The notes: generated by a model from the sequence alone, not told the origin. DNA of 64,000 nucleotides from Flavobacterium sp. 1 (GCF_002797935.1 NZ_PGER01000001.1:2604001-2668000); one strand, 5' to 3'. Numbered from the stretch's first letter, positions 45,470 through 57,308 are shown. Translations and numbers: made by a program.

Positions 45470-47086
45470 CTATTTTTTAACAAACAACTCTTCTAATACT
45501 TCAGATTCTGAACCGTTTGGAGTAGTAATTCTTAGCATTTTAGAAAGAGTCGGAGCTATTTCTGTAATATATTCTTTTTTATTTGATTCCCCATTTGGAA
45601 CGTGCCAACCGTAAAAAAGCAACGGCACATTCGTATCATAACTGTTAGGCGTTCCGTGAGTAGTTCCTGTTTCTATGCTTTCCAAATATCCCGCTCCTTG
45701 AACAATAACCAAATCTCCGTTTTGCTTAGGGTCATAACCTTTAAAAATAAAATTTAAATAATAATCCTGGCCAGTCGCCCCCAAAATTTCTTCTTGCGTA
45801 TATACTCTTTTTACATGATCTTGAGACATCAAAAAGTCTTTGAAGCTTTGCTTTACTTTTGCCAGTTCCAATCCTTTTTCCTTTACAAGATCTTTGTTTA
45901 AATAAACATTAAAATTAGAATAATTCAGCACTAAATTAACTCCAAAAGTGTCTGTCGAGAATTTACTCAAAGCATTATAAGTATCTTTTGAAGGCACGTT
46001 GGTAACATTATATTTATGATCTTTCAAATAAATTGGATTTTCGGCAACAGCATGATCAGCTGTCAGGAAAAGCAAATAATTATCTTTACCTACAGTTTTA
46101 TCTAAATAGTCCAAAAACGCAGCAATAGTTAGATCTAAGCGCAAATAAGTATCTTGGATTTCCATAGATCTTGGTCCAAAAGTATGACCTACATAATCTG
46201 TTGATGAGAAGCTTACGGCTAGAAAATCAGTAATATTATCTTTTCCAAGTTCTTCTTTATCAATGGCTCTCATGGCTAATTCAGCCAAAAAATCATTTCC
46301 AAACGGAGTGGTTTTCAAAACTTCCATTCCAGATTCTTTGTAAATTTTATTCAAGTCATAAGGAAAAACAGGAGGCAAAGATTTATCCAGTCTCCCCTCA
46401 TACGGATTATTATCAGGCAGACTTTCGTTATAGACATCAGCCGGCTTCAACAAACTCCATCCTTTATTGATGTATTTCATGTAATTTTTTTCAGCATTGA
46501 ATTGAGTTACCCAATCCGGTATTTTATTACCATAAAAATCACTTGAAATAAACGCTCCCGATTTAGTGCACCAAAATGCCCAATTAGCAAAATGCCCTGC
46601 CGGTAAAATAGCCCCGCGATCCTTAATACTCAAACCAATAACTTTACCGCTGAAGTTTGTTGCCATTCTTAACTCATCAGTAATTGTGGTGCTCAAAAGA
46701 TTTTTTGGAGACATTGCTCCTTCTTTTTCAGTACCCTCAACCAAAGTTTTAGCATTCGCATCATCGGTGCAATACATGCTTTTTCCAGCCGAACGAACAT
46801 ACCAGTCATTCCCAATAATTCCGTGAACAGCAGGCGTTGTCCCTGTATAGATAGAAGCATGCCCTGGCGCAGTATAGGTAGGCACGTAATTATAATTCAT
46901 ATTGTAAAAAGTAAAACCTTTACCCATCAGTCTTTTAAAGCCATTCTCTGAAAAATCATCAGAAAACCGATACAGATATTCCATTTTCATTTGATCGACA
47001 ACAATGCCAACAACCAATTTAGGACGTTGCTGTGCCTGACTCTGGATAGAAAAAACACATACTAAAAATAAAACAAATTTTCTCAT
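45470..47086 (-). CDS. PafA-type periplasmic alkaline phosphatase
   Basis: 538 residues with a signal peptide (about 1-18, QSQA-QQ). It has the complete active-site set known from the flavobacterial enzyme PafA: zinc ligands Asp31, Asp297, His301, Asp344, His345 and His477; the nucleophile Thr72 in PTYTAPGHA; and the phosphate-contacting Asn93 (GNDW), Lys155 and Arg157 (SIKDRGA). PafA hydrolyses a broad range of phosphomonoesters and is not shut off by phosphate. The gene is alone, so a housekeeping role in phosphate scavenging is the simplest reading. Confidence 0.93.
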   Translation of the reverse strand: MRKFVLFLVCVFSIQSQAQQRPKLVVGIVVDQMKMEYLYRFSDDFSENGFKRLMGKGFTFYNMNYNYVPTYTAPGHASIYTGTTPAVHGIIGNDWYVRSAGKSMYCTDDANAKTLVEGTEKEGAMSPKNLLSTTITDELRMATNFSGKVIGLSIKDRGAILPAGHFANWAFWCTKSGAFISSDFYGNKIPDWVTQFNAEKNYMKYINKGWSLLKPADVYNESLPDNNPYEGRLDKSLPPVFPYDLNKIYKESGMEVLKTTPFGNDFLAELAMRAIDKEELGKDNITDFLAVSFSSTDYVGHTFGPRSMEIQDTYLRLDLTIAAFLDYLDKTVGKDNYLLFLTADHAVAENPIYLKDHKYNVTNVPSKDTYNALSKFSTDTFGVNLVLNYSNFNVYLNKDLVKEKGLELAKVKQSFKDFLMSQDHVKRVYTQEEILGATGQDYYLNFIFKGYDPKQNGDLVIVQGAGYLESIETGTTHGTPNSYDTNVPLLFYGWHVPNGESNKKEYITEIAPTLSKMLRITTPNGSESEVLEELFVKK

Positions 47087-47216
47087 AGATACAATTTATA
47101 TTAAAAACAAAAATACACTTTATCTTGTACAAATAGCTCAAAACAAAAAATACAAAGCAATAAAATAATCAATTCTTAACCATAAATTATTAAATTCTCA
47201 AAAATAATCCGGGCGT

Positions 47217-47280
47217 GACCGCATTAGAAAAAGAGGCCAGCATGTTTTGCAGTCATTCGGCCTCTTTCCCTAATGCGGTC
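47217..47280. repeat. Long imperfect hairpin in the 47.1-47.5 kb gap
   Basis: GACCGCATTAG plus AAAGAGGCC (47217-47227, 47230-47238) pairs with GGCCTCTTT plus CTAATGCGGTC (47259-47267, 47270-47280), with a symmetric two-base internal loop. There is no T run. It is followed by GGGCTATTCGGGCTACTTTGG and CTTCCTGCTATCCCTC, G/C-rich against its surroundings. Probably a dispersed repeat; it is within a 386-base gap with no gene. Confidence 0.7.
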
Positions 47281-47472
47281 GGGCTATTCGGGCTACTTTG
47301 GTAGCTTCCTGCTATCCCTCAAGCTTACGTAAATAAAGAAATTTCGTAAAACTAAACAAACACATTCAGCACTAAACTCGATATTGAAATTAAAGGAAAA
47401 ACAAACTAACCAAGTAATACAGCAGCTCGATTTCAAAATCAAACCATCAGATTCAAACCGGAAAAGTTCTTT

Positions 47473-47886
47473 TTATTCGAAATTAACAATATTATAAGCC
47501 AGCACTCTATCAGCATATTTTACATACAGCTGTTGTCTGTTGTGCTGATTTTTTCGGGTAATGAACGAAAGCGTACAATCCTCACCACTATTGTCTTTAC
47601 AGACAAAACCATAAACTAAATCCGTTTTATTTTCTTCAACAGGAGAATATTCAACAATTTCAAACAACTGAATTACCTCAGAGTAAATAGCGATCCTGTT
47701 TTTTTTGGTATCTAAATTGATTACTATATCCACTGGTTTCAATTCGCTCCAATCGCCAAATTTACCGTTAGCTCCTTTTACGGAAACACTTAAACCTGTA
47801 GTTTTGAATTTATACGCCTGACTAAATCCTTGGTTCAAACCAAAAAAAACAAACAGCAATACTAAAATATTTTTTAACTTAATCAT
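47473..47886 (-). CDS. Small secreted protein, function unknown
   Basis: 137 residues with a signal peptide (about 1-22, GFS-QAY). The mature part alternates beta strands (YKFKTTGLSVSVKGANGKFGDW, VDIVINLDTKKNRIAIYSEVIQLFEIVEY) and has two cysteines (VCKDNSGEDCTLSF) that could form a disulfide. No family is recognised. Encoded 37 bases after the nitronate monooxygenase gene in the same direction, and may share its message. Confidence 0.7.
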   Translation of the reverse strand: MIKLKNILVLLFVFFGLNQGFSQAYKFKTTGLSVSVKGANGKFGDWSELKPVDIVINLDTKKNRIAIYSEVIQLFEIVEYSPVEENKTDLVYGFVCKDNSGEDCTLSFITRKNQHNRQQLYVKYADRVLAYNIVNFE

Positions 47887-47923
47887 TATCTAAAAATTTA
47901 TAGAAAAACAAATATAAGACTTT

Positions 47924-48868
47924 TTAAAAATCAAACCGAACTACTTCCTGTTTTGCCTGTTCAAATTCGGCAATCATAGTATCTATTATTTCTTTTGCTG
48001 GCAATATGTCTTTAATCAGTCCGGCAATCTGGCCAATTTCCAGTTCTCCTTCTTCCAAATCACCTTCAAACATACCGCGCTTGGCTCTTGCTCTTCCTAA
48101 TAAAGCCATTAATTCTTCTTTGCTAGGGCATTTATCATACAATTGCTGCACGTCTTTGTAAAATTTATTTTTGATTAAACGAACAGGCGCCAATTCTTTC
48201 AGCGTCAATTGTGTTCCTCCTTCTTGAAGCTCAATAATAGTCTGCTTAAATTTTTCATGTGAAGATGACTCTAATGAAGCAGCAAAACGGCTTCCAACCT
48301 GCACGCCATCTGCGCCAAGCGTCATTGCAGCAAGCATTCCTCTCCCTGTCGCAATCCCGCCAGCCGCTATCAGCGGAATCGAAATTTTATCTTTCACCAT
48401 CGGAATTAAAGCCAAAGTTGTAGTTTCCTCTCTCCCGTTGTGTCCACCAGCTTCAAAGCCTTCGGCTACAACAGCATCTACGCCTGCATCCTGAGCTTTT
48501 AAAGCAAAAACAGAACTGCTGACTACATGAACAACAGTTATCCCTTTTTCTTTCAAAAATGAAGTCCAGGTTTTAGGATTTCCTGCCGATGTAAAAACAA
48601 TTTTAACCTCTTCATCGACAATAATCTTCATTATCTCTTCGATATTAGGATACAACAACGGCACATTTACCCCAAAAGGCTTAGTTGTTGCTATTTTACA
48701 TTTCTGAATATGTTCTCTCAATACTTCAGGATACATCGAACCAGCGCCAATAAGCCCTAATCCTCCTGCATTACTAACAGCACTGGCTAATTTGTAACCG
48801 CTGTTCCAAATCATTCCGCCTTGAATAATTGGATATTTAATATTGAAAAGACTTGTAATTTTGTTCAT
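47924..48868 (-). CDS. Nitronate monooxygenase family protein (FMN)
   Basis: 314 residues, TIM-barrel flavoenzyme of the 2-nitropropane dioxygenase/FabK group. YPIIQGGMIWNSGYKLASAVSNAGGLGLIGAG opens the barrel, AEGFEAGGHNGREETTTLALIP (about 135-156) carries the usual active-site histidine, and IPLIAAGGIATGRGMLAAMTLGADGVQVGSRF binds FMN phosphate. It could be a nitronate detoxifying enzyme or an enoyl-ACP reductase of FabK type; the absence of fatty-acid genes nearby favours the first. Lies 14 bases after the subtilase gene. Confidence 0.88.
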   Translation of the reverse strand: MNKITSLFNIKYPIIQGGMIWNSGYKLASAVSNAGGLGLIGAGSMYPEVLREHIQKCKIATTKPFGVNVPLLYPNIEEIMKIIVDEEVKIVFTSAGNPKTWTSFLKEKGITVVHVVSSSVFALKAQDAGVDAVVAEGFEAGGHNGREETTTLALIPMVKDKISIPLIAAGGIATGRGMLAAMTLGADGVQVGSRFAASLESSSHEKFKQTIIELQEGGTQLTLKELAPVRLIKNKFYKDVQQLYDKCPSKEELMALLGRARAKRGMFEGDLEEGELEIGQIAGLIKDILPAKEIIDTMIAEFEQAKQEVVRFDF

Positions 48869-48882
48869 ATATAAAATAAAAA

Positions 48883-50496
48883 TTATTGCTTGATTAGTTT
48901 ACCAGAAAACACATTACCTTCCCAATTTATAGTATAAATATACATCCCTATGTTTAATGTTTTTAATGAAATAGTAGGAAGTGATTTGGTAATTGTCTGT
49001 TCGAGCATTTTTTGACCCAGTACAGAATAAAGCCGAAAGACACCAGTATCAAAATTATCAGGTAAAGAAACGGTGCTTAAATTGCTGGTTGGATTGGGAT
49101 ATAGAAAAACATTTTTTTGAGAAAAATCTTTCAAAGCTAAACTGTTAGACAAAGCTAAACTGAAATCAGGAATTCCATATCCATATTGAGCATTTGGCAC
49201 GGTATATTGATCTGCCGATTTTACAATCATTTCTTTAATTTCGGCATTTGTTTTATTGGGAAATGCCTGCCATAAACAAGCCACCATTCCAGCCATTATA
49301 GGACTCGAAAAAGAAGTTCCGTTTGCCGTCCCAATATTCCCCGCCGAATCGGATAAAACAACCGATTGACCTTGTGCCATAACATCTGGTTTTATTCTGC
49401 CATCAAATGAGGGACCGATTGAACTAAAACTAGTCACTGTCTTCGCAGAAGTTACCGCTCCCACCGTGAGTACGGAAATTCCATCTGCAGGAGCACCAAT
49501 ATGAGGATTTACAGTATCCCCTTCATTCCCAGCAGAAACTGTAACTATCATTCCGCGGGAAAAAGCAATTTCAGCACCGCGGGTAATATAAGCCGTTTTG
49601 CCATCCATCTCAGCATAGGTATGATTATAGGAAGCATTATCAAACTCAAAGTATCCTAAAGAGGTATTTATAACATCAACTCCCAAGCTATCCGCTTTCT
49701 CAGCCGCTTCAACCCAATAGGACTCTTCAACAGGGTTTTCAGAAGAATCATCTTCTGTTCTGAATAAATAATAAGAAGCGTCTGGCGCAGTTCCAATAAG
49801 CTCATTTTCTTTATATCCTCCCATGCAGGAAAGAACCATCGTGCCATGGGAATCTCCTGTATAAAAATCAGTATTCCTGCTTACAAAATCATAACCACCC
49901 AATATTTGATTATTGTCGCGGAGTCTTTGAAATGGCTGAGCCGTATTAACGCCTGGAAATCCAGCATCTAGAATTGCAATTATTTTTCCAGAACCCGTAT
50001 AATTTTGTTGGTGCAGTACATTGCCATGAAGCATTTGGATTTGGTTTGCCGAACTGCCGTAAGCAAAACTAACTTGAGTTTCCAAAACCTTACTAACAGA
50101 TTTTATTTTAGCAGTAGCGGCTATCCTTGCTGTTGAATTGAGCGTTTTATCAGCAAAATCAACTTTCTCAACAAAAGCAAATGATTTTAAGGAATTAATC
50201 ACCGTTTGCGTACCTCTAACATGCAAAGCATTCAGCCATTTGGACTTCGCCATAACAGTAATGCCAGAAACAGATTTTATTTGACTGATGAAACTTTTAT
50301 CGATAGGAATATCTTTAGAATCCAAAGCTATACCTTGTTTGGTATGTCTATCTAATGCTCTTTGAGAAAGCATCAGCAACGGATTATCAAAATAAGATTG
50401 TGAATTATTTTTGGTGTTAAAATATACCCAAGCATCTTCCTGAGAAAACCCAGAAAAACATGAAAAAAACAAAATAAAAAGTACTATTTTCTTCAT
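48883..50496 (-). CDS. S8 family serine peptidase with type IX sorting domain
   Basis: 537 residues from the ATG at 50494-50496, which gives a clean signal peptide (MKKIVLFILFFSCFSGFS-QE); a longer reading overlaps the previous gene. Catalytic triad Asp177 (IIAILDAGF), His217 (DSHGTMV), Ser395 (NGTSFSSPIMAG), with the oxyanion Asn in SAGNEGD. The last ~75 residues (YPNPTSNLSTVSLP ... GMYIYTINWEGNVFSGKLIKQ) are a type A T9SS sorting tail. It is therefore an extracellular or cell-surface protease. The region 20-150 resembles a propeptide. Confidence 0.92.
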   Translation of the reverse strand: MKKIVLFILFFSCFSGFSQEDAWVYFNTKNNSQSYFDNPLLMLSQRALDRHTKQGIALDSKDIPIDKSFISQIKSVSGITVMAKSKWLNALHVRGTQTVINSLKSFAFVEKVDFADKTLNSTARIAATAKIKSVSKVLETQVSFAYGSSANQIQMLHGNVLHQQNYTGSGKIIAILDAGFPGVNTAQPFQRLRDNNQILGGYDFVSRNTDFYTGDSHGTMVLSCMGGYKENELIGTAPDASYYLFRTEDDSSENPVEESYWVEAAEKADSLGVDVINTSLGYFEFDNASYNHTYAEMDGKTAYITRGAEIAFSRGMIVTVSAGNEGDTVNPHIGAPADGISVLTVGAVTSAKTVTSFSSIGPSFDGRIKPDVMAQGQSVVLSDSAGNIGTANGTSFSSPIMAGMVACLWQAFPNKTNAEIKEMIVKSADQYTVPNAQYGYGIPDFSLALSNSLALKDFSQKNVFLYPNPTSNLSTVSLPDNFDTGVFRLYSVLGQKMLEQTITKSLPTISLKTLNIGMYIYTINWEGNVFSGKLIKQ

Positions 50497-50521
50497 GCTT
50501 TGCTGCAATTTTAAACTAAAA

Positions 50522-51709
50522 TTAAGAAATAACCCCAGAACCAATTAATTCATCATTGTGATACCACGCAGCAAATTGCCCTTCGGTAATCGCAGACTGC
50601 GGTTCTTCAAATGAAATATACATGCCGTTTTCAAATTGATGCAAAATGGCTTTTTGCAAAGGCTGTCTGTAGCGAATGCGTGCCATTACATCCATCGTTT
50701 CTCCATTGGCCAAAGCCAAATCTTCACGAATCCAATGCACTTCTGATTTTTCAATAAACAAAGCTTTTTTGAATAATCCCGGATGCATACTTGATAAGCC
50801 AGTATAAATTGTATTGGTTTCAACATCGGTAGCAATAACAAAAAGCGGATCGGTTGTTCCTCCTACATTCAAGCCTTTTCTTTGTCCAACCGTAAAATAA
50901 TGCGCTCCTTGATGTTTCCCCATAATTTTGCCCATTTTTGGGGTATAAGGTCTTTTCTTAGATGCAAAAAGTAATTGTTCCTCTAATGACAATCCATCCT
51001 GCACTTCATCTGAATATACTAAGTCATTTTTATCGATTTGAATAATAATTCCTTCCTTCGGTTGCAGTTTTTGCTGTAAAAATTCAGGCAAACGTACTTT
51101 TCCAATAAAGCATAAACCTTGAGAATCTTTCTTTTCGGCGGTAACAAGCTCCATTTCTGCCGCAATTTCACGCACTTCCGGCTTGGTCAATTCCCCAATA
51201 GGAAACAGCGCTTTAGCCAATTGTTCCTGTGATAATTGGCATAAAAAATAAGATTGGTCTTTATTATTATCAACTCCAGCAAGAAGTTGGTATACTTTTT
51301 CTCCATTCACTTCGATTTCCCCTTTTCGGCAATAATGTCCCGTAGCCACATAATCGGCACCAAGGCTTAAAGCGATTTTCATGAAAACATCAAATTTTAT
51401 TTCGCGATTACAAAGTACGTCAGGATTTGGAGTTCTTCCTTTTTCGTATTCGCTGAACATATAGTCAACGATTTTTTCCTGATACTGTTCGCTTAAATCA
51501 ACAGTTTGGAAAGGAATGCCTAATTTTTCAGCAACCAATAAAGCATCATTACTGTCTTCCAGCCAAGGACATTCATTAGAAATGGTTACCGAATCATCGT
51601 GCCAATTCTTCATGAAAAGTCCTATTACTTCATATCCCTGCTGCTGCAATAAATAAGCTGCAACACTCGAATCCACACCCCCAGAAAGACCAACAACTAC
51701 ACGTTTCAT
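50522..51709 (-). CDS. mnmA: tRNA-specific 2-thiouridylase MnmA
   Basis: Adds sulfur to U34 of Lys, Glu and Gln tRNAs. 395 residues. ATP-PPase loop [18 protein letters not shown] (4-21), first catalytic cysteine in [25 protein letters not shown], second cysteine in DQSYFLC, and the C-terminal beta-barrel with [16 protein letters not shown]. The persulfide is supplied by a cysteine desulfurase relay not seen here. The subtilase gene starts 25 bases after its stop, in the same direction. Confidence 0.97.
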   Translation of the reverse strand: MKRVVVGLSGGVDSSVAAYLLQQQGYEVIGLFMKNWHDDSVTISNECPWLEDSNDALLVAEKLGIPFQTVDLSEQYQEKIVDYMFSEYEKGRTPNPDVLCNREIKFDVFMKIALSLGADYVATGHYCRKGEIEVNGEKVYQLLAGVDNNKDQSYFLCQLSQEQLAKALFPIGELTKPEVREIAAEMELVTAEKKDSQGLCFIGKVRLPEFLQQKLQPKEGIIIQIDKNDLVYSDEVQDGLSLEEQLLFASKKRPYTPKMGKIMGKHQGAHYFTVGQRKGLNVGGTTDPLFVIATDVETNTIYTGLSSMHPGLFKKALFIEKSEVHWIREDLALANGETMDVMARIRYRQPLQKAILHQFENGMYISFEEPQSAITEGQFAAWYHNDELIGSGVIS

Positions 51710-51828
51710 ATACTGAATTATATTATTTCAAAAAAAAATGGAACTAAACCACATCATCTAATTGGCAAAACAGCCAGCTAAAAATTATGATTCTTCATTT
51801 TATAAAAATTAAATACTTTAATTTTTTT

Positions 51829-51836
51829 CAAAAGTA
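51829..51836 (-). promoter_or_regulatory. -7 promoter box of mnmA
   Basis: Minus strand reads TACTTTTG (TAnnTTTG), about 120 bases before the mnmA ATG. Confidence 0.5.
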
Positions 51837-51933
51837 CAAATAATATGCCTAGAATAATTACATCAGGATTAATGAAAACAATACCGCTATAAGTCAAACC
51901 AATATCAAATCAATCCAGCAGCAATTCACAAAA

Positions 51934-52650
51934 TTAATCTGTTTTCACTTTGTCCCTTTTTAGCTGCGGTTTTTTAGGCTTATCCATATTTTCTTCACTA
52001 TCCAATTTTCCATTTATAAAAAACTGCCACTTACCTATCTTTTTGCCATTTTTGAACTTCCCTTTTGCAATAACAAAATCATTTGGGTCTTTATAAACTG
52101 CCCCGCCTTCGTATTCGTCGTTTTTAAAAAAGCTGTTTTCCAAAACAATTCCCTTCTCAGAATATTTTTTATAAACACCTTCTTTTAATCCGTTTTTATA
52201 AATAGTTTCATCAACAATTTTACCGCTAGGATAATACACTGTTCGCGTACCATCCAGTTTTCCGTTTTTATAATTTTCCAAAGTCATAATTGTTTTTGAA
52301 GCCTTATGATAGTATTTCCATTGGCCTTCACGCAATTTATTTACTTCTTTTCCCTCACTCACAATATTTTTATTCTGATCATAAAAAACAGTATAGCAGG
52401 AATTATCCTTTGCATTGAAAGTTCTTGTCGCTATAATTGACTTTGCTTTTGTATCATCAAAAAAATTAAAGACACCCTTTTCTTTACCGTGTTCAAAAGT
52501 TCCTTCGTAGCGCTGTCTCCCCGATTCCTCATAAAATCCTTTCCAAACGCCGTGTTTCTTTCCATTTTCATCTACCGGATTGGAATCAGTTTGTGAAAAC
52601 ACAGCTTGGCAGCATAAAAAAAAGACTAAAATTCTAAAAATAGCTAACAT
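51934..52650 (-). CDS. Exported MORN/YwqK-type repeat protein
   Basis: 238 residues with a signal peptide (about 1-19, AVFS-QT). The mature protein is a series of short repeats of the form G-x-W/Y-x-x-Y-x-x-G-K: GKKHGVWKGFYEE, REGQWKYYHKA, GKLDGTRTVYYPSGK, GLKEGVYKKYSEKG, GKKIGKWQFFINGK. These are MORN/YwqK units, often named antitoxin-like in databases on weak grounds. In Flavobacteria such proteins are common in the envelope; the function is unknown. C-terminus is highly basic. Confidence 0.82.
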   Translation of the reverse strand: MLAIFRILVFFLCCQAVFSQTDSNPVDENGKKHGVWKGFYEESGRQRYEGTFEHGKEKGVFNFFDDTKAKSIIATRTFNAKDNSCYTVFYDQNKNIVSEGKEVNKLREGQWKYYHKASKTIMTLENYKNGKLDGTRTVYYPSGKIVDETIYKNGLKEGVYKKYSEKGIVLENSFFKNDEYEGGAVYKDPNDFVIAKGKFKNGKKIGKWQFFINGKLDSEENMDKPKKPQLKRDKVKTD

Positions 52651-52780
52651 ATATTTCTAATTAAATTATCTAAAAAACAATACTATAACTTTAAAAAACC
52701 ACTAATAGTATGGTCTTCTGTTTATTTCATAAAAGTACAAAACCAGGCATTATAAAATTATACTCTTCATAAAAAACAAA

Positions 52781-52804
52781 AAGCTCCTATTTTACTAGGA
52801 GCTT
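52781..52804 (-). terminator. Terminator after yidC
   Basis: AAGCTCCTA (52781-52789) pairs with TAGGAGCTT (52796-52804). On the minus strand the stem is followed by TTTTTG. Confidence 0.82.
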
Positions 52805-52822
52805 CTTCAATATTTTTCAAAA

Positions 52823-54718
52823 TTATTTCTTTTTTGCTTTCTGAGCTTCTGCCTGTTCCATAGCTTCCTGCAGACGCTGCTGGAATTTACCTGGCTTTTT
52901 CGGCTCTTTTGCTTTATTTTCCTGTATTTGAGCATGGATTTTATCTGAATCTACAATATAATTCTTGATTACAAACATGATTCCAATAGTAATCAAGTTC
53001 GAAATAAAGTTATACAAACTCAAACCTGCACCATAACTGTTAAAGAAAATCAACATCATAATTGGCGAAATATAAATCATGTATTTCATCATTTTGGCCA
53101 TATCCGGCATTCCCTCTTGTTGAGGAGCAGCCATTTGCTGGTCACCAGAAGTCATTTTCATATAAAAGAAAATTGCAATTGCCGCCAAAATTGGGAACAA
53201 ACTGATATGGTCGCCATATAAAGGAACATGGAAAGGCAATTTATAAACCGAGTCAAATGAAGACAAATCATCTGCCCAAAGGAAACTTTTTTGTCTCAAT
53301 TCAAAAGCCGACGGGAAAAACTGAAACGAGGCATACATAAACGGAATCTGAATCAGAGCCGGAATACATCCCGCCATAGGATTTACGCCTGCTTTAGAAT
53401 ACAATTTCATTGTTTCCTGCTGTTTTTTCATTGGGTCTTTTTTGTATTTCTCTCCCAATTCTGTAATGTCCGGACGCAATACTTTCATCTTCGCCTGAGA
53501 CAGGAACGACTTATATGTAATAGGCGACATCGCAATTTTGATAAGAATCGTAAAAATGATAATCGCTATACCATAAGAAATACCTCCAGTTAAAAATCCG
53601 AATAACGGAATAAAAATAAACTTATTAATCCAGCCAAAAATACCCCAGCCTAGCGGAATAATTTTCTCCAAATGTTTATCATATGATTTCAGCGTTTGAT
53701 AATCTGAAGGTCCAAAATACCAATTCATTTTATAATCCACCTCTCCATTAGTAAAGGCTAATGGCATGTTGGCATTAAATTGTTTTACAAAAATAGTATC
53801 CACTTTTTCGTCAACTACCAATTTATTTGACTTTAAATCTGCCTTTGCAAAGGGAGTGTTAGTCAATAAGATCGAAGAGAAAAAATGCTGTTTAAAAGCT
53901 ACATAACTTACTTTCTCTAGTGACTCTTCTTTATTGTTTCCATCATTAACATTACTGAATTTTTCATCACCATGCTCATAATTCAAAAGAGTATAGCGAT
54001 TTTCGTATGAGATACTTTTCTCTGTTCTAAACGTTTTCATGTTCCACTGCAAATCCATTGGTTTTGCTGTATTCAAAACTTTATTCAAACCTTGGGAACG
54101 AACATCAAAACCAACCATATAATCGTTTGGTTTCAAAATGTATTTGTATTCCAAAAACTCATTAGCTCCAGCTTTCAATTTCATCGAAAGAATCTGATCA
54201 GCGCCAACTTTAGTCAGCGTAGGTTCAAAATACAGATCTTTTGTATTTAAGACTCTATTGTCATTTGTCTGCAGCTGAATGTTCAAATCGGCATTATTGT
54301 CTTTAATCAAAGAAACCAACTGCCCGGATTTTTTTTTGAATTTTTCAAAATTCTTCAAAGTAGCTTCAACTATGTAACCGCCTTTGTTTGCAATTTTTAA
54401 TAATACATAATCATTTTCGATTGTTGTAATATCATTTTTTGCAGAAGGCAGAGTCGCTGAATAAGCAAAACCTCCCAGTGTTTTTTGCAATTGTGCCAAT
54501 TGTGTAGAATCTCCAGCAACAACAGCTGCTGTAGGGGCAACAATTTGTTTAGCCGAAACAGCCTTCGCTTGAGCTTCTTTTGCAACCAATTCTTTTTTAG
54601 CCTTTTCTGCAGCAAGTTGCGCCTCCGAAGGTTTGTTTTGGTACATCATCCAAAAGAATATACCAACGATTAATAACATACCTATAATCGAGTTAAGGTC
54701 TAATTTTTTTTCTTCCAT
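52823..54718 (-). CDS. yidC: Membrane protein insertase YidC
   Basis: Inserts and folds inner-membrane proteins alone or with SecYEG. 631 residues, the long Gram-negative type: N-terminal membrane anchor (about 8-23), Ala/Lys-rich linker, large periplasmic beta domain (to about 350), then the conserved membrane core from ISYGIAIIIFTILIKIAMSPITYKSFLSQAKM through IPALIQIPFMYASFQFFPSAFELRQKSFLWADDLS to SLYNFISNLITIG. The conserved membrane arginine lies in the first core helix region. A basic tail (KEPKKPGKFQQR) contacts ribosomes. Follows pyrG by 111 bases. Confidence 0.96.
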   Translation of the reverse strand: MEEKKLDLNSIIGMLLIVGIFFWMMYQNKPSEAQLAAEKAKKELVAKEAQAKAVSAKQIVAPTAAVVAGDSTQLAQLQKTLGGFAYSATLPSAKNDITTIENDYVLLKIANKGGYIVEATLKNFEKFKKKSGQLVSLIKDNNADLNIQLQTNDNRVLNTKDLYFEPTLTKVGADQILSMKLKAGANEFLEYKYILKPNDYMVGFDVRSQGLNKVLNTAKPMDLQWNMKTFRTEKSISYENRYTLLNYEHGDEKFSNVNDGNNKEESLEKVSYVAFKQHFFSSILLTNTPFAKADLKSNKLVVDEKVDTIFVKQFNANMPLAFTNGEVDYKMNWYFGPSDYQTLKSYDKHLEKIIPLGWGIFGWINKFIFIPLFGFLTGGISYGIAIIIFTILIKIAMSPITYKSFLSQAKMKVLRPDITELGEKYKKDPMKKQQETMKLYSKAGVNPMAGCIPALIQIPFMYASFQFFPSAFELRQKSFLWADDLSSFDSVYKLPFHVPLYGDHISLFPILAAIAIFFYMKMTSGDQQMAAPQQEGMPDMAKMMKYMIYISPIMMLIFFNSYGAGLSLYNFISNLITIGIMFVIKNYIVDSDKIHAQIQENKAKEPKKPGKFQQRLQEAMEQAEAQKAKKK

Positions 54719-54829
54719 TTTTATTTATTGTTGTTTTTTGTCTTCCTAAATTTGATGAATTAGAAACTGATTCCGTTAGTCATCAAAACATCTTTAATGT
54801 TACATTTTGACAAAAATCATTCTTAACTC

Positions 54830-56494
<1,665 letters not shown>

Positions 56495-56608
56495 TTAATT
56501 GGAATACTAGAGCGTTCCAATATTAGATTTTTAGACTTGCATGATTATTGGCTAATTAGCAAACAACTTTAATTTAACTATCAAAATTCCAATAAATTAA
56601 CATTCTAA

Positions 56609-56839
56609 TTAAGGTTTTGGGTACTTCTTTTTTATGTTCCGAATTAATTCTTCGAGTCCGTTGAGTTTTAACTCATAAATTAATTTAAGCTGTTCGCCCA
56701 GTTCTCCTTTTGGAAAACCTTTATTGCTGTACCAAACAATGTAATACTCCGGAATATCGATAAGAAACCAGCCTTCGTATTTGCCAAAGGGCATTTTTGT
56801 GTGGGCTAATTTTATGAGTTGTTTTTGGTTTTGATCCAT
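56609..56839 (-). CDS. DUF3820 family protein
   Basis: 76 residues. Matches DUF3820: KMPFGKYEGWFLIDIPEYYIVWYSNKGFPKGELGEQLKLIYELKLNGLEELI, almost the whole protein. This small module is thought to be related to nucleic-acid-associated proteins, but its function is not established. No signal peptide. Encoded 67 bases after the OsmC gene in the same direction. Confidence 0.88.
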   Translation of the reverse strand: MDQNQKQLIKLAHTKMPFGKYEGWFLIDIPEYYIVWYSNKGFPKGELGEQLKLIYELKLNGLEELIRNIKKKYPKP

Positions 56840-56906
56840 ATTAAAAGTAAAAGAAGCCCAAATAAAGAGCTCCTTTCAGTGAAATTATTAATTACTTCTA
56901 AGTTTT

Positions 56907-57308
56907 TTACTTCCAATTAAAACTAATCCTTTTCTCAATATCCTCATTCAAACTCAGAAAAACAGGACAAGTCATAGCAGCTCTTTCCAGAATCGTTTTA
57001 TTCTTTTGTTCGGTAACACCGACCATTTCAAATACAATTTCGATAGCACCGATTCGCCTTGGTTCGGCATTCATGATTTTGGTAACTGCTGCAGTTGAAC
57101 CTTTAAAATCAACATTCATATCTCTTGCTTTGATTCCCATAATCGTCATCATGCAGGTAGCCAAAGCATTGGCAACAGAATCGGTTGGAGAGAAAGCCTC
57201 ACCTTTTCCGTTATTATCAACAGGAGCGTCGGACAAGATTTCACTGCCCGATTGTATGTGTATGGAAGAAGTTCTTAAATCTCCTAAATAAGTTACTTTT
57301 GAAGTCAT
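56907..57308 (-). CDS. OsmC family peroxiredoxin-like protein
   Basis: 133 residues, one OsmC/Ohr domain: SIHIQSGSEILSDAPVDNNGKGEAFSPTDSVANALATCMMTIMGIKARDMNVDF. The second half has IEIVFEMVGVTEQ and AAMTCPVFLSLNEDIEKRISF. Two cysteines (TCMMT and TCPV) sit where the peroxidatic and resolving cysteines are in OsmC/Ohr, so reduction of organic hydroperoxides is plausible. Cytoplasmic. Confidence 0.88.
   Translation of the reverse strand: MTSKVTYLGDLRTSSIHIQSGSEILSDAPVDNNGKGEAFSPTDSVANALATCMMTIMGIKARDMNVDFKGSTAAVTKIMNAEPRRIGAIEIVFEMVGVTEQKNKTILERAAMTCPVFLSLNEDIEKRISFNWK

Noticed and set aside
51934..52650. Antitoxin of a YwqK-type system
   Set aside because: The name rests on MORN-like repeats only. 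The protein is exported and has no toxin partner, so an antitoxin role is not supported.
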